A program made the position numbers and the translations under genes. Positions 1 through 8,616 of a stretch of 64,000 nt of DNA are shown here, in pieces (within the stretch, counting starts at the first letter, position 1; every line of letters begins with the position of its first letter). Under the pieces are notes generated by a model. It saw nothing but the letters and a program-made list of their open reading frames with translations. It searched no databases and had not been told where the DNA came from. The DNA lies in assembly GCF_001696535.1 (NCBI RefSeq), contig NZ_MBQE01000001.1:1488001-1552000 (forward strand), written 5' to 3'. The DNA comes from Stappia indica (GTDB lineage Bacteria > Pseudomonadota > Alphaproteobacteria > Rhizobiales > Stappiaceae).

Positions 1-936
1 GTCGAACTCCTCGCGTGAGATCTCGCCTGCGTCGATCCGCTCGCGCGCTTCGTCCAGCTTCTGCTGGTACTCAAGAAGATCGGAACGCTCCGCCTGAAGC
101 TCGTGCAGGCGATTGAGTTCCGGTTTGTAGGTCTCCCAACTGGGGCGAGCATCGGAGACCTCTTCAGGTGCCAGGATCGAAGCCTCGACTTCGTGGCCGA
201 ACTCGTCAAACACCCGCGTACCGTCCTCGGTCTTGAACACGCGGCGGCCGTCTGGGAGCACATCCGCATCGGCTTCCGCGTCCGTATCATCCAGACCCAG
301 AAGCAGATGGATGCGGCGGCGTTCCTCGGCAAAGCCCTGTTCGGCAAGCGAGGCGGCAAGGCTCTCCTGAATGGTAGGGCTTGCCGCCTTCTGACGGTCG
401 GCCTCCAGCTTCCACAGGCCGGAGCCTGCGATCATGTGCGCCACCGTCAGCCGCAGGGCAATGCGGGGATGGGCCAGCAGTTCGGTGCGCACCGCCGCAT
501 GCTTGTGCAAGCCGATATAGTTGTGCATCGGCTTGGTCAGTTCGCCCCGCGCCACGGTGGAGGGAAGTGGTGCGCCATCGGGCTTGCCGCCCTCGGCTTC
601 CTGCTTCTGCCTGCGCCGCGCCTCGCGCTCGGGCAGGTAGCCTTCAAGGAAGCTCACCTCGCCGTCTGCGGTCATGGAGACATAGACCTTGCCGCCGCGC
701 GCCTTGGGAACCTTCACATAGTCCCAGCGCGGCACGTGCTGGCCGATGTCGAGCACGACCACCGCCTCCCAGCCCTTGGCGAGATAGGCCTCGCGCCGCG
801 CGGCAATGGCCGCATGTTGCAGGGACCAGAAGGCCTGCACATCGCCGAAGTAGCGTGCTTCGCTGAACAGGTCGGAGATGATCGGCCCCGTGTACTGCTC
901 CAGATCGAACAGGGCGCGGTCCAGACGGATGATCAT
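1..936 (-). pseudogene. ParB/RepB/Spo0J-like partition protein, C-terminal part (5' truncated, runs off the left edge)
   Basis: An open minus-strand frame runs from ATG 936 to the window edge (at least 312 residues, no stop). It starts MIIRLDRALFD and carries the downstream part of the large ParB-like proteins of alphaproteobacterial plasmids and islands: a segment with DLFSEARYFGDVQAFWSLQ, then LHKHAAVRTELLAHPRIALR, then a charged coiled C-terminus. In that family MIIRLDRALFD lies well inside the protein, after the ParB nuclease-like and helix-turn-helix domains. Here an in-frame stop precedes the ATG by a few codons, so the DNA-binding half is absent. The frame joins abruptly to a different gene (937-1216). 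I infer a recombination remnant; whether the residual frame is translated is unknown. Family recognition is from memory of related proteins. Confidence 0.72.
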
Positions 937-1216
937 GGGAGCGGTTCAGGTGCCGCTTCGACGGTCTCGACAATGTCAGCCCGTAGTCCAGGCGGTATAC
1001 ATTGGAATAGTATTCCTCGATCTCCGCCTTGGTCGGCATCGGATTGGTGCGCATCAACCCGCATTGTAAACAGGCCACTGTCTGCAGCTTTTTGAAACGA
1101 CGATCGTGCCGACAGATCACTTTATGGTCCGGGCAGCCGCACAGATCGCAGTCAATCGTCTCACCGGTATAAGGGTAGGAAGTGAACGGGATAAAATACT
1201 GCGCAATCAACGCCAT
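937..1216 (-). pseudogene. Class I SAM-dependent methyltransferase, N-terminal fragment
   Basis: The first ~92 residues from ATG 1216 resemble the N-terminal zinc-binding segment that precedes the methyltransferase domain in a family of class I SAM-dependent methyltransferases: CDLCGCPDHKVICRHDRR, then a second Cys pair (CLQCG) followed by LMRTNPMPT and the EYYSNVYRLDYG stretch. After roughly codon 92 the frame stops making sense as protein and instead overlies the ParB-like gene out of frame. The catalytic SAM-binding domain is therefore missing. The same frame stays open upstream of the ATG for about 15 charged codons, so the original start may have been further upstream. A broken gene is much more likely than a functional 190-residue chimera. 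Confidence 0.65.
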
Positions 1217-1584
1217 TGCTTCCGCTTTCTCCTTCAGGTCCTGACGTGTTTCCTTAATCGCTCAAAGCGGATCAGCAAGAGCATGCGGAACCCACTATCG
1301 TGTCAGCTCGCGCGAAAAAACTGGATGTAGCGCCTCTCTGTGATGATGTAAATAAATTCCTCGTAATGTTCGCCACCTAAATACATCCGACATGATCCGG
1401 CGAACTATGCGGTATAAATTGAAGCGATCACCCCGAGAAGGGGCGAATATTCACAAGGAAATATTACAATCCTCAATTGGTCGCTGAAACTAATCCACAC
1501 GCGCGCGATAGCGGCAAACGAAACACTGAGCAATTTAAATATTGCAATGCAATATCGAGTTGCGGTAAGGGATAATCATTCATA
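1217..1584. other. AT-richer intergenic stretch without a gene
   Basis: No convincing coding frame on either strand. The composition is clearly more AT-rich than the flanks. It separates the broken methyltransferase from the sulfate-permease leader and presumably carries the promoter of that operon, but I cannot point to a convincing -35/-10 pair. Confidence 0.5.
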
Positions 1585-1660
1585 CGGACCCGGTGCAAAT
1601 CCGGGTGGCTCTTCCGGCCGCCAATCCGCCGGATAACTAAATCGATACCGACATCGGTGC
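1585..1660 (+). promoter_or_regulatory. Candidate structured leader RNA upstream of the SulP gene (possible sul1-type motif)
   Basis: Seen directly: 1585-1588 (CGGA) pairs with 1625-1628 (TCCG) and encloses two further helices that abut exactly, 1589-1593/1601-1605 (CCCGG, 7-nt loop, CCGGG) and 1606-1609/1620-1623 (TGGC/GCCA). This makes a compact three-way junction. A short ACCG-ACAT-CGGT hairpin follows at 1648-1659. The structure ends about 55 nt before the permease start codon. Known: the sul1 RNA motif is a candidate cis-regulatory RNA reported in alphaproteobacteria upstream of sulfate transporter genes. Assignment to sul1 is inference from position and gene context; I cannot check its consensus here. 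Confidence 0.45.
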
Positions 1661-1716
1661 GCCCCCTTGCTCTATCGGGACGCTGGTTTGGTTATTGACT
1701 ATCCCCCTGGAACTGC

Positions 1717-3201
1717 ATGATCTCTCTGACTGCTTACCGTGCCCAATGGGTCGGCAATATGCGCCGCGACCTGCTCTCCGGACTGGTGGTAGCGCTTGCG
1801 CTCATCCCGGAGGCGATCGCCTTCTCCATCATCGCAGGTGTCGACCCAAAAGTCGGCCTCTACGCATCCTTCTCCATTGCCGTGATTATCGCCTTCGTGG
1901 GCGGGCGCCCCGGCATGATCTCGGCCGCCACCGCCGCCACTGCGGTGCTCATGATCACGCTGGTTCGCGATCACGGCCTCGAATATCTTCTGGCCGCGAC
2001 GGTTCTCGCGGGCCTTATACAAATAGCCGCAGGCGTACTGAAGCTCGGTATGCTTATGCGGTTTGTTTCGCGCTCGGTGATGACCGGCTTCGTCAATGCC
2101 CTCGCCATTCTGATCTTCATGGCGCAGATTCCGGAACTGGTCGGCGTGCCTTGGCTGACATACGTCATGGTCGCGGCCGGCCTCGCGATCATCTACCTTT
2201 TTCCCTATGTGACCAAGGCCATTCCCTCACCGTTGGTCTGCATTGTCGTTTTGACCGGTGTGGCGATGTTGTTCGGTTTCGAGCTTCGCACTGTCGGCGA
2301 TATGGGCCAACTGCCCGATACACTGCCGGTTTTTCTCATTCCGGACATCCCACTGACCCTTGAGACCTTGATGATCATCCTGCCGTATTCGATGGCTGTT
2401 GCGGTAGTTGGTCTGCTTGAGTCCCTGATGACGGCGCAGATTGTCGATGATCTCACGGACACGCCCTCGGATCGTAGTCAGGAATGCATTGGCCAAGGCA
2501 TTGCCAACACCGCCACCGGATTTATCGGTGGCATGGCCGGCTGTGCGATGATTGGTCAATCAATCATCAATGTGAAGTCTGGCGGACGCGGACGCTTGTC
2601 GAGTTTTGCGGCCGGCATCTTCCTGTTGTTCATGATTCTGGTGCTCGGTGATCTCGTGAGCCAGATCCCGATGGCTGCGCTGGTGGCAATCATGATCATG
2701 GTCTCGATCGGCACGTTCAGCTGGTCGTCGATCAAGAACCTCAAAGACCATCCGAGATCTTCGTCTCTGGTTATGCTCGCCACCGTGGTTGGCGTTGTTG
2801 TTACGCACAACCTGGCGATCGGCGTTCTGATCGGGGTGCTGTTGTCAGGCATTTTCTTCGCATGGAAGATCGCTCAGCTGTTCCGGGTTACCGCCTCGCT
2901 CAGCACCGACGGCCGACATCGTACTTATGTGGTGGAGGGCCAGTTATTTTTTGCTTCGGCCGAAAATTTCATGGCCGCCTTCGATTTCCAGGAAGCGGTC
3001 GAGAAGGTCACCATCGATGTCAGCCGCGCCCATATCTGGGATATTTCCAGTGTAGCCGCACTGGACATGGCGATCCTGAAGTTCCGTCGGGACGGGGCGG
3101 ACGTAGACATTGTCGGCATGAACGAGGCCAGTGAAACCCTGGTCGACAAGCTTGCCATTCACGATAAGCCGGGCGCGCTCGACAAGCTGCTGGCGCACTG
3201 A
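1717..3201 (+). CDS. SulP-family anion permease with C-terminal STAS domain
   Basis: 494 residues. The N-terminal ~380 residues are a series of hydrophobic helices typical of the SulP (SLC26) transporters, with the family signature region around [14 protein letters not shown] and [13 protein letters not shown]. The last ~100 residues form a STAS domain ([20 protein letters not shown]). SulP proteins move sulfate, bicarbonate or other anions across the inner membrane; the substrate cannot be read from sequence. The ATG at 1717 begins [11 protein letters not shown], and the first helix follows at a normal distance. The gene sits behind a structured leader and is followed after 16 bases by a universal stress protein and then by a TraR/DksA-like protein, so the three probably form one transcript. 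Confidence 0.9.
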   Translation: MISLTAYRAQWVGNMRRDLLSGLVVALALIPEAIAFSIIAGVDPKVGLYASFSIAVIIAFVGGRPGMISAATAATAVLMITLVRDHGLEYLLAATVLAGLIQIAAGVLKLGMLMRFVSRSVMTGFVNALAILIFMAQIPELVGVPWLTYVMVAAGLAIIYLFPYVTKAIPSPLVCIVVLTGVAMLFGFELRTVGDMGQLPDTLPVFLIPDIPLTLETLMIILPYSMAVAVVGLLESLMTAQIVDDLTDTPSDRSQECIGQGIANTATGFIGGMAGCAMIGQSIINVKSGGRGRLSSFAAGIFLLFMILVLGDLVSQIPMAALVAIMIMVSIGTFSWSSIKNLKDHPRSSSLVMLATVVGVVVTHNLAIGVLIGVLLSGIFFAWKIAQLFRVTASLSTDGRHRTYVVEGQLFFASAENFMAAFDFQEAVEKVTIDVSRAHIWDISSVAALDMAILKFRRDGADVDIVGMNEASETLVDKLAIHDKPGALDKLLAH

Positions 3202-3217
3202 GACAAGGGAGGATCCA

Positions 3218-4069
3218 ATGACAGAAAAACTAATCGCCCTGGTAGACGGCTCCATCTACTCGAAGAGCGTCTGCGACCACGCCGCCTGGATTTCGGAGCG
3301 CACTGGGGCGCCGGTCGAGGTGCTCCACGTTCTTGGGCGCCGCGAGACGGCGGGGTCCGATCTATCTGGTGCCATTGCACTGGGCGCACGTTCGGCCCTG
3401 CTCAAAGAGTTGACCGCACTCGACGAGCAGCGCGCGCGTCTGGCTCAGAAGCGCGGACGGGCGCTTCTTGAAGATGCAGAAGCGATGCTGAGGGCCGCAG
3501 GCGTCGAACATGTGACCACACGATTGCGGAACGGGGATCTGGTCGAGACGGTCATCGAGGCTGAAGGTGACGCACGCGGCATTGTTATCGGCAAGCGCGG
3601 CGAAGCTGCCGACTTTGCAAAAATGCATCTGGGCTCGAACCTGGAACGTATTGTCCGCTCGTCTCACAAGCCGGTCTTTGTCGCATCGCGGGCGTTCAAT
3701 CCCATCCGCAAGGTGCTGATCGCCTATGATGCCGGGCCAAGTGCGATGCGCGCCGTCGATCATGTCGCAAGAGCACCACTTTTCGCCGGCCTCGACTTCC
3801 ACGTTCTCACCGCCGGACCAGAGAGCGAGGACGCCAACCGAAGGTTGGAAGATGCGAGAGCCACGCTGGAAGCCGGTGGGCACACCGTGTCTATCGAACT
3901 GGCGTCCGGCCAGCCTGATAAGGTGATTACGGATGCAGTGGAGCGCGAGGGCGCCGATCTTCTGGTCATGGGCGCCTATGGGCACTCCCGGATTCGTGCA
4001 ATGATTATCGGATCGACCACCACAGAGATGATCCGCTCTTGCAAGATTCCGGTCGTGCTGTTCCGATAG
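3218..4069 (+). CDS. Tandem universal stress protein (UspA family)
   Basis: 283 residues made of two Usp domains, about 1-155 and 160-283. The second has the exact ATP-binding pattern G-x2-G-x9-G-S (GAYGHSRIRAMIIGS). The first has a near version with one extra residue (GKRGEAADFAKMHLGS). I chose ATG 3218 because a GGGAGG ribosome site precedes it at 3208-3213; an in-frame start at 3131 would overlap the permease heavily. Tandem Usp proteins often travel with SulP permeases and may tune transport or stress responses by nucleotide binding; that role is inference. The next gene starts 4 bases after the stop. Confidence 0.9.
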   Translation: MTEKLIALVDGSIYSKSVCDHAAWISERTGAPVEVLHVLGRRETAGSDLSGAIALGARSALLKELTALDEQRARLAQKRGRALLEDAEAMLRAAGVEHVTTRLRNGDLVETVIEAEGDARGIVIGKRGEAADFAKMHLGSNLERIVRSSHKPVFVASRAFNPIRKVLIAYDAGPSAMRAVDHVARAPLFAGLDFHVLTAGPESEDANRRLEDARATLEAGGHTVSIELASGQPDKVITDAVEREGADLLVMGAYGHSRIRAMIIGSTTTEMIRSCKIPVVLFR

Positions 4070-4073
4070 GACG

Positions 4074-4418
4074 ATGGACCCTGACGACAAAGAGCTGGAA
4101 GCGGCCTTTAGGCCTCGCCTCGAAGCGGAACAGGCGGAGATTGAGCGCCGGTCCGAGGCGACTGACGCTGATCGTCGGCCAGTAGACCTTGACCAGCAGT
4201 CGGTCGGTCGCCTCTCTCGCATGGACGCATTACAGCTTCAGGCGATGGCGAAGGCTGTCGAACAACGGCGGAGGGCGCGCATTGTTGCTGTCAGGCAGGC
4301 TCTGGATCGTCTGGAAAACGGAGAGTTCGGCTACTGTCTCGATTGCGGTGAGTTTATCGGTATGCGCCGGCTCGAGATTGATGCTGCAACCCCGAAGTGC
4401 GTGAGATGCGCGGTATAG
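4074..4418 (+). CDS. TraR/DksA-type C4 zinc-finger protein
   Basis: 114 residues. A charged helical N-terminus leads to the DksA/TraR finger near the C-terminus: GYCLDCGEFIGMRRLEIDAATPKC is split by two Cys pairs, CLDC and CVRC. Proteins of this type bind in the RNA polymerase secondary channel and change promoter response, or are short relatives of unknown target. It is shorter than DksA (~150 residues) and ends right after the finger, as TraR-like proteins do. It is the last gene of the SulP-Usp operon (4-base gap), which suggests a role in stress-linked regulation of this operon or its host; that is inference. Confidence 0.85.
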   Translation: MDPDDKELEAAFRPRLEAEQAEIERRSEATDADRRPVDLDQQSVGRLSRMDALQLQAMAKAVEQRRRARIVAVRQALDRLENGEFGYCLDCGEFIGMRRLEIDAATPKCVRCAV

Positions 4419-4723
4419 GCAGGCGGTCGACAGACCCGCAAAGCGATGACGTTCATTAGCGTCTCTGACTGCGCCCCGAAAGTGTCTCACTGCGACTGGC
4501 GTTCGGCACCTGGCCGGGAGGGATCCAACGGGAGGCGCGCAGCGGGCCTCCCTTGGCAAGGTCGCCTGTAATACAGGCACACCTTGCAAGTGGTAAGGAG
4601 TGGTTCGAGACAAAGCTTGGGATCAGATCGACATTCCCAGAGCTATCGGCCTCGTTTACCCGCATCAAGCGATGCAGGAGTGTCAGGAACTCCGTGTATC
4701 GGCGCTCCGGCCAAGGCCAAAAT
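4419..4723. other. Intergenic region between convergent genes, nothing recognised
   Basis: About 300 bases between the convergently oriented TraR-like and STAND-NTPase genes. No plausible gene and no strong hairpin with a T-run was seen. Confidence 0.5.
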
Positions 4724-7639
4724 CTATCCTTTCGCGCCTGCTCCACCAGCCTCCTTCGCTTTACGATACCAGCGCTCCGCCTCTGCTAGATCACTCACCA
4801 CACCGATGCCATGCTCATAGCAATAACCCAAGTTATTCATGGCGGCAGCGTTTCCGGCCGCCGCCGCCTCTCGGAACCAGCGAACCGCCTCTTCGGGATC
4901 CGCCTCAACGCCAATGCCTTGCAGGTAGCAGAGGCCAAGGTTGAACATGGCTGAAATGTGTTCAGCTTCCGCCGCCTCTCGAAACCAGCGAACCACCTCT
5001 TCGGGATCCGCCTCGACGCCCAAGCCTTTCTGGTAGCAGACCCCGAGGTTGACCATGGCGTCAGCTTGTCCAGCCGCCGCCGCCTCTCGGAACCAGCGAA
5101 CCGCCTCTTCGGGATCCGCCTCAACGCCCAAGCCTTTCAGGTAGAAAATTCCAAGGTTGAACATGGCTGAAACGTGTTCAGCTTCCGCCGCCTCTCGGAA
5201 CCAGCGAACCGCCTCTTCGGGATCCGCCTCGACGCCCATGCCTTGGTGGTAGCAGACCCCGAGGTTGAACGTGGCGTCAGCTTGTCCAGCCTCCGCCGCC
5301 AGCCGGTACCAGCGAACCGCCTCTTCGGGATCCGCCTCAACACCAATGCCTTGCCGGTAGCAGAGGCCAAGGCTGAACATGGCTGAAACGTGTTCAGCTT
5401 CCGCCGCCTTGCGATACCAGCGCACCGCCTCATCGGGATTCGCCTCGACGCCAATACCCTGAGCGTAGTGATCACCGAGATGAGCCATGGCATCAGCATG
5501 CCCAGCTTCCGCTGCCTTGTGGTACCAGCGGACTGCCTCTTGAGGATCAGCCTCGACGACTAAGCCTTGGTGGTAGCAAAAGCCGAGGCTGAACATGGCT
5601 GAAACGTGTTCAGCTTCCGCTGCCTTGCGATACCAGCGAACCGCCTCTTGAGGATCCGCCTCAACGCCAATGCCTTGGTGGTAGCAAAAGCCCAGGTTGT
5701 TCATGGCACGAATATTTCCGCTTTCGGCGGCGGCTTTGAGCAGGCCAAACGCCTCTTCCGTTTTTTTTTCAAAACCAACTCCCACTAGTTTACAATACCC
5801 TAGGAGGGCTTGAGCCTCCGGGTTTTCATCGACGAAAGCCGCTGCTTCGAGTTGCTCCAGCACTTGCAGTGGAAACGTCTCGCATTTCCCCTCAATCAGT
5901 CCCAACATCATCCTCGCACTGGCCGCGCGATACGCCGCGCAAGCGGCGTCATCCGACAAGGGAGCGTTCAGCAGTTCGTAGGTCTCCGCGCGGAGCGGGA
6001 AATCCTGCGCGCAGCGCTGCAGAAAAGCCGAGAAGAGCGCAGGGCTGCATTTCCATGCCGCTTCACATAAGGCTTCGGTCTCAATGAACCCCCCGGTCAC
6101 AGAAGAGAGCACAAACCACTCGCCGAGAATGTCCGGTTGCAGCGGCCAGACGATGCCGGCGAGAGGGGCGCCCGTTCCTCGCGGCGTGTCGACGATCACG
6201 TTCGCTCGTTCAAGCGTTGCTCGATCGAATCTGGCAAGCCATTCCTGCGGCAAACGCTGTCGCATCGCTGTGTTGTCGTAGCCGCCGATCATCGTCGCAA
6301 GGAGTGCAAGATGCATTTCGGGAGTGTCGCTGCCGGGCAAGGGCGCATCCCTCCCGAAGATGGCGGTCCAGCGACGGATGCGCTCCCGGTCGAGAACATG
6401 GCTCAGCAGCCGTTCGCGGGTCCACTCGGGTTCTCCGTCGCGCGGCTCAACACCGGAAGCTCCGTCCGACAAGGCGACTGCCAGGAAATAAGCGAACAGT
6501 GGCCGCCCCGAGGTGTCGATGCGGGCCAATGTCGCCTTGACCTCGTTCCGCCAGTGATCACCGAACGTGCGGTCGACACCGCGTTGTCGCATGACGTCGG
6601 CGGTGATGTCGGCAAGTTCATCTGGTTTCAGTGTGGTGAGTTCAATGACCCCATTGCCGACCTTCGACCGGCACGCCGCGATATCCCCGTTAAATCCATT
6701 CCCGTCGCCGCAGAGCTTGAGGAACCACTCGGCATGGCCGCCGGAGGAAAGCTGGAATTTCGTGATCGAGGCGTCATCCGTCGCCTGTGCAGTCGCCGGC
6801 TTTTCGAGGCCGCCACGGTCCCATCGCTGCCGTTCGATCAGAAGCAGGCGGACGGGTTGAGCGAACGTCCTCGCGGGGTTTGCAAGCGAGCGTAGCGCCT
6901 TGCCGACCTCATCTTCCTGACCGAGCACATAGTCGATCACGATGAGGGTTGGCTTGCCGACCTGCCACTCGTCCCAGTGTTCGGAGAAGGCCTGAAGATC
7001 GCCAGCAGACAGAAAACCTGCATACCAGTCATGGGTGTGGGCCTTGACGAGCTCGTAGGCGAGACGGCTTTTTCCCTGTCCGCCGACACCTGCAAGCTGT
7101 AGCCAGCGGAAGTTCTTCTCCTTCCGGTCACCAAGGAAACTCTCGAGTTGCTCGACCTGGGTACCGCGCCCAAGCACCTGAGTGGCCGTGCTGGCATAAT
7201 GCAGGGTGCTGCCTGAGACCGGCAGACGTAGGTTGGGCGCATGCCCTATGTCTTCAAAGACGGGAGTGGGAAACAGCTCACGGTACGGTTTCCCGAACAC
7301 CAGCCTGTCAACATTGTCAGCATAGCTGAGATCAGCGAGGTGATAATGGAGACGATAATAGAGGGCTGCGGCTTGTTTTTTGCTCCCGCTGCCATGAGAC
7401 TTGAGATCAGCTATAAAACTCGCGTAGCTGTCGCGTGTCCAGTTGACAGCAGGTCGGTCAGAAGTCTCTTGATCGGCGAGCGCTTCTTTGGCCCATTCAA
7501 CCAAATCATCCGAGTTCACCCCCAGCTCTTCGTCGACTTGCACACCAATCGCCATCTTGATTGGGCAGTCTTCGCCGGCCATTTTCTTAATAATATCTTG
7601 TTTGAAAACAAAGAAAGGAACATTGCAAACGATCGGCAT
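4724..7639 (-). CDS. STAND-like P-loop NTPase with ten C-terminal Sel1-like repeats
   Basis: 971 residues from ATG 7639, chosen because a G-rich ribosome-site-like run precedes it; a TTG at 7684 would add 15 residues. An N-terminal domain of unknown type (~1-160) is followed by an NTPase core with Walker A AGVGGQGKSRLAYEL at about 183-197 and Walker B PTLIVIDY at about 230-237. A helical middle region follows, then ten 36-residue Sel1-like (TPR-related) repeats covering the C-terminal third. Sensor repeats behind a STAND NTPase is the layout of many bacterial innate-immunity and signalling proteins. No effector domain such as TIR, nuclease or protease is recognisable at the N-terminus. A defence role is inference from architecture and location on an island. 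Confidence 0.8.
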   Translation of the reverse strand: MPIVCNVPFFVFKQDIIKKMAGEDCPIKMAIGVQVDEELGVNSDDLVEWAKEALADQETSDRPAVNWTRDSYASFIADLKSHGSGSKKQAAALYYRLHYHLADLSYADNVDRLVFGKPYRELFPTPVFEDIGHAPNLRLPVSGSTLHYASTATQVLGRGTQVEQLESFLGDRKEKNFRWLQLAGVGGQGKSRLAYELVKAHTHDWYAGFLSAGDLQAFSEHWDEWQVGKPTLIVIDYVLGQEDEVGKALRSLANPARTFAQPVRLLLIERQRWDRGGLEKPATAQATDDASITKFQLSSGGHAEWFLKLCGDGNGFNGDIAACRSKVGNGVIELTTLKPDELADITADVMRQRGVDRTFGDHWRNEVKATLARIDTSGRPLFAYFLAVALSDGASGVEPRDGEPEWTRERLLSHVLDRERIRRWTAIFGRDAPLPGSDTPEMHLALLATMIGGYDNTAMRQRLPQEWLARFDRATLERANVIVDTPRGTGAPLAGIVWPLQPDILGEWFVLSSVTGGFIETEALCEAAWKCSPALFSAFLQRCAQDFPLRAETYELLNAPLSDDAACAAYRAASARMMLGLIEGKCETFPLQVLEQLEAAAFVDENPEAQALLGYCKLVGVGFEKKTEEAFGLLKAAAESGNIRAMNNLGFCYHQGIGVEADPQEAVRWYRKAAEAEHVSAMFSLGFCYHQGLVVEADPQEAVRWYHKAAEAGHADAMAHLGDHYAQGIGVEANPDEAVRWYRKAAEAEHVSAMFSLGLCYRQGIGVEADPEEAVRWYRLAAEAGQADATFNLGVCYHQGMGVEADPEEAVRWFREAAEAEHVSAMFNLGIFYLKGLGVEADPEEAVRWFREAAAAGQADAMVNLGVCYQKGLGVEADPEEVVRWFREAAEAEHISAMFNLGLCYLQGIGVEADPEEAVRWFREAAAAGNAAAMNNLGYCYEHGIGVVSDLAEAERWYRKAKEAGGAGAKG
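4727..5812 (-). repeat. Ten tandem 108-bp coding repeats (Sel1-like)
   Basis: The coding DNA of the Sel1 region is a 108-bp tandem array, with several units nearly identical at DNA level around the stretch that encodes GVEADPEEAVRW. From the third unit on, units alternate between ending in AEHVSAM and ending in AGQADAM or similar, so the effective repeat is a 216-bp pair. The first unit (near 5705-5812) and the last one are the most diverged. Confidence 0.9.
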
Positions 7640-7704
7640 TCCAGCCCCCCAATCGACACAACCCTGCCGATCATTGCAAAGCAATCCTGCGATGAACAGT
7701 GTTT

Positions 7705-8109
7705 TCAGAAGGAGGGAGCGCGTGCGCCGGATAAGGGGCGCTGCTCTAAAGGAACGCAGCCATCATAACTTTGCTTGGTGATTTCACCGGAGGCAGGATC
7801 CCGGAGGATAAAGGTTGGTAACCGACCTTGTCTGAATAGGAGCCCTTCCCGCATCCAGAGTTCCTCATGGATCACCCCCGAGTCAGGGTTTATCTTGATA
7901 TGAGCGGGACCATCCAGTCTGTGACGCACGTTGTGCTGCATCCAAATCTGTTCCGTAACGCGCCCTTGTTCGTCATAATGGGTTACAGCCGGCTGATCGC
8001 CCGGCGCGTGCCCTTGCCGACCCAAGTACCAAAACTCGCTTATGGGATGGTTTGTTGCAGGATCGGAAACTACTTTTACCGTGAATTCTGTTGTTATTGT
8101 TTCTTTCAT
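7705..8109 (-). CDS. Hypothetical protein with HRLDGPA-type repeats
   Basis: 134 residues from ATG 8109. Two degenerate repeats of about 35 residues are visible, each of the form YD-x-GRV...WMQ...HRLDGPA followed by GVIHEELWM...G, resembling beta-strand repeat proteins annotated only as hypothetical. No catalytic motif is seen. A longer in-frame start exists upstream, but that part overlaps the opposite-strand gene at 8299 and reads as arginine/proline-rich shadow sequence. The STAND NTPase begins 65 bases downstream on the same strand, so the two may be co-transcribed. The region upstream of the start is AT-rich, in contrast to the GC-rich block that begins at 8299. Confidence 0.65.
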   Translation of the reverse strand: MKETITTEFTVKVVSDPATNHPISEFWYLGRQGHAPGDQPAVTHYDEQGRVTEQIWMQHNVRHRLDGPAHIKINPDSGVIHEELWMREGLLFRQGRLPTFILRDPASGEITKQSYDGCVPLEQRPLSGARAPSF

Positions 8110-8298
8110 TCGAAAATAATACAATAAATACTTACGAAAAATCAAATTTATCTTTGAGCTGCCTCCTGGCGCAGATTCCACGCCATTCCAGACAATTCCA
8201 GAATAATTCCAGGCCAATCTGGTTAGAGCCTGAATTTCCCTGTGTTTCCATACGCTTGCTGTTCCAAGCAAGTTCCGCTCTGACACAGGAGAGCCGAT

Positions 8299-8616
8299 AT
8301 GAGCGACCACTCCCCCAACTGCCCTTCCTGCCGCCAGCCCTTTGTGTCGGACGGCGCGTTCTCGATCTGCCGGCGCTGCCCGTACCGGGAGGCACCCTCG
8401 GCGAGGGAGGAGACCACCGAGGCATCCGGCGCACGCGAGGCTGAGGCTCTCGCGGTTCGGCAGGCGGTGCCGAATGCCGGCGGGTGCTGCCTTGCCGAGG
8501 CGCTGGTGAAGACGGTGCTGGAGCTGTGTTCGCAGATCCATGCGCTGCAGGCGCAGCGGGCGGACGAGGCGAAGGAATGGGCGAAGTTGTTCGCCCCTGG
8601 ACGGGAGGAGATGTGA
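8299..8616 (+). CDS. Small protein with N-terminal zinc ribbon
   Basis: 105 residues. The N-terminus has two CxxC pairs, CPSC and CRRC, arranged as a small zinc ribbon (about 8-30). A helical, charged remainder follows (ALVKTVLELCSQIHALQAQR). The ATG at 8299 is preceded by an AGGAG site. The stop overlaps the next start as TGATG, so the two genes are probably translationally coupled. Function unknown. It is the first gene of the long plus-strand block that leads to the coupling ATPase and the recombinase. Confidence 0.7.
   Translation: MSDHSPNCPSCRQPFVSDGAFSICRRCPYREAPSAREETTEASGAREAEALAVRQAVPNAGGCCLAEALVKTVLELCSQIHALQAQRADEAKEWAKLFAPGREEM

Noticed and set aside
1585-1628. Similarity to a cobalamin riboswitch core or a tRNA 3' end (GGTGCAAATCCGGG, GCCGCCA)
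   Set aside because: The surrounding cobalamin-riboswitch elements are missing, and the acceptor and T-arm cannot be placed to give a tRNA; a compact three-way junction explains the bases better.
4727-5812. CRISPR-like array of regular repeats
   Set aside because: Repeats are contiguous, 108 bp, in frame and encode Sel1-like units; there are no spacers and no cas genes.
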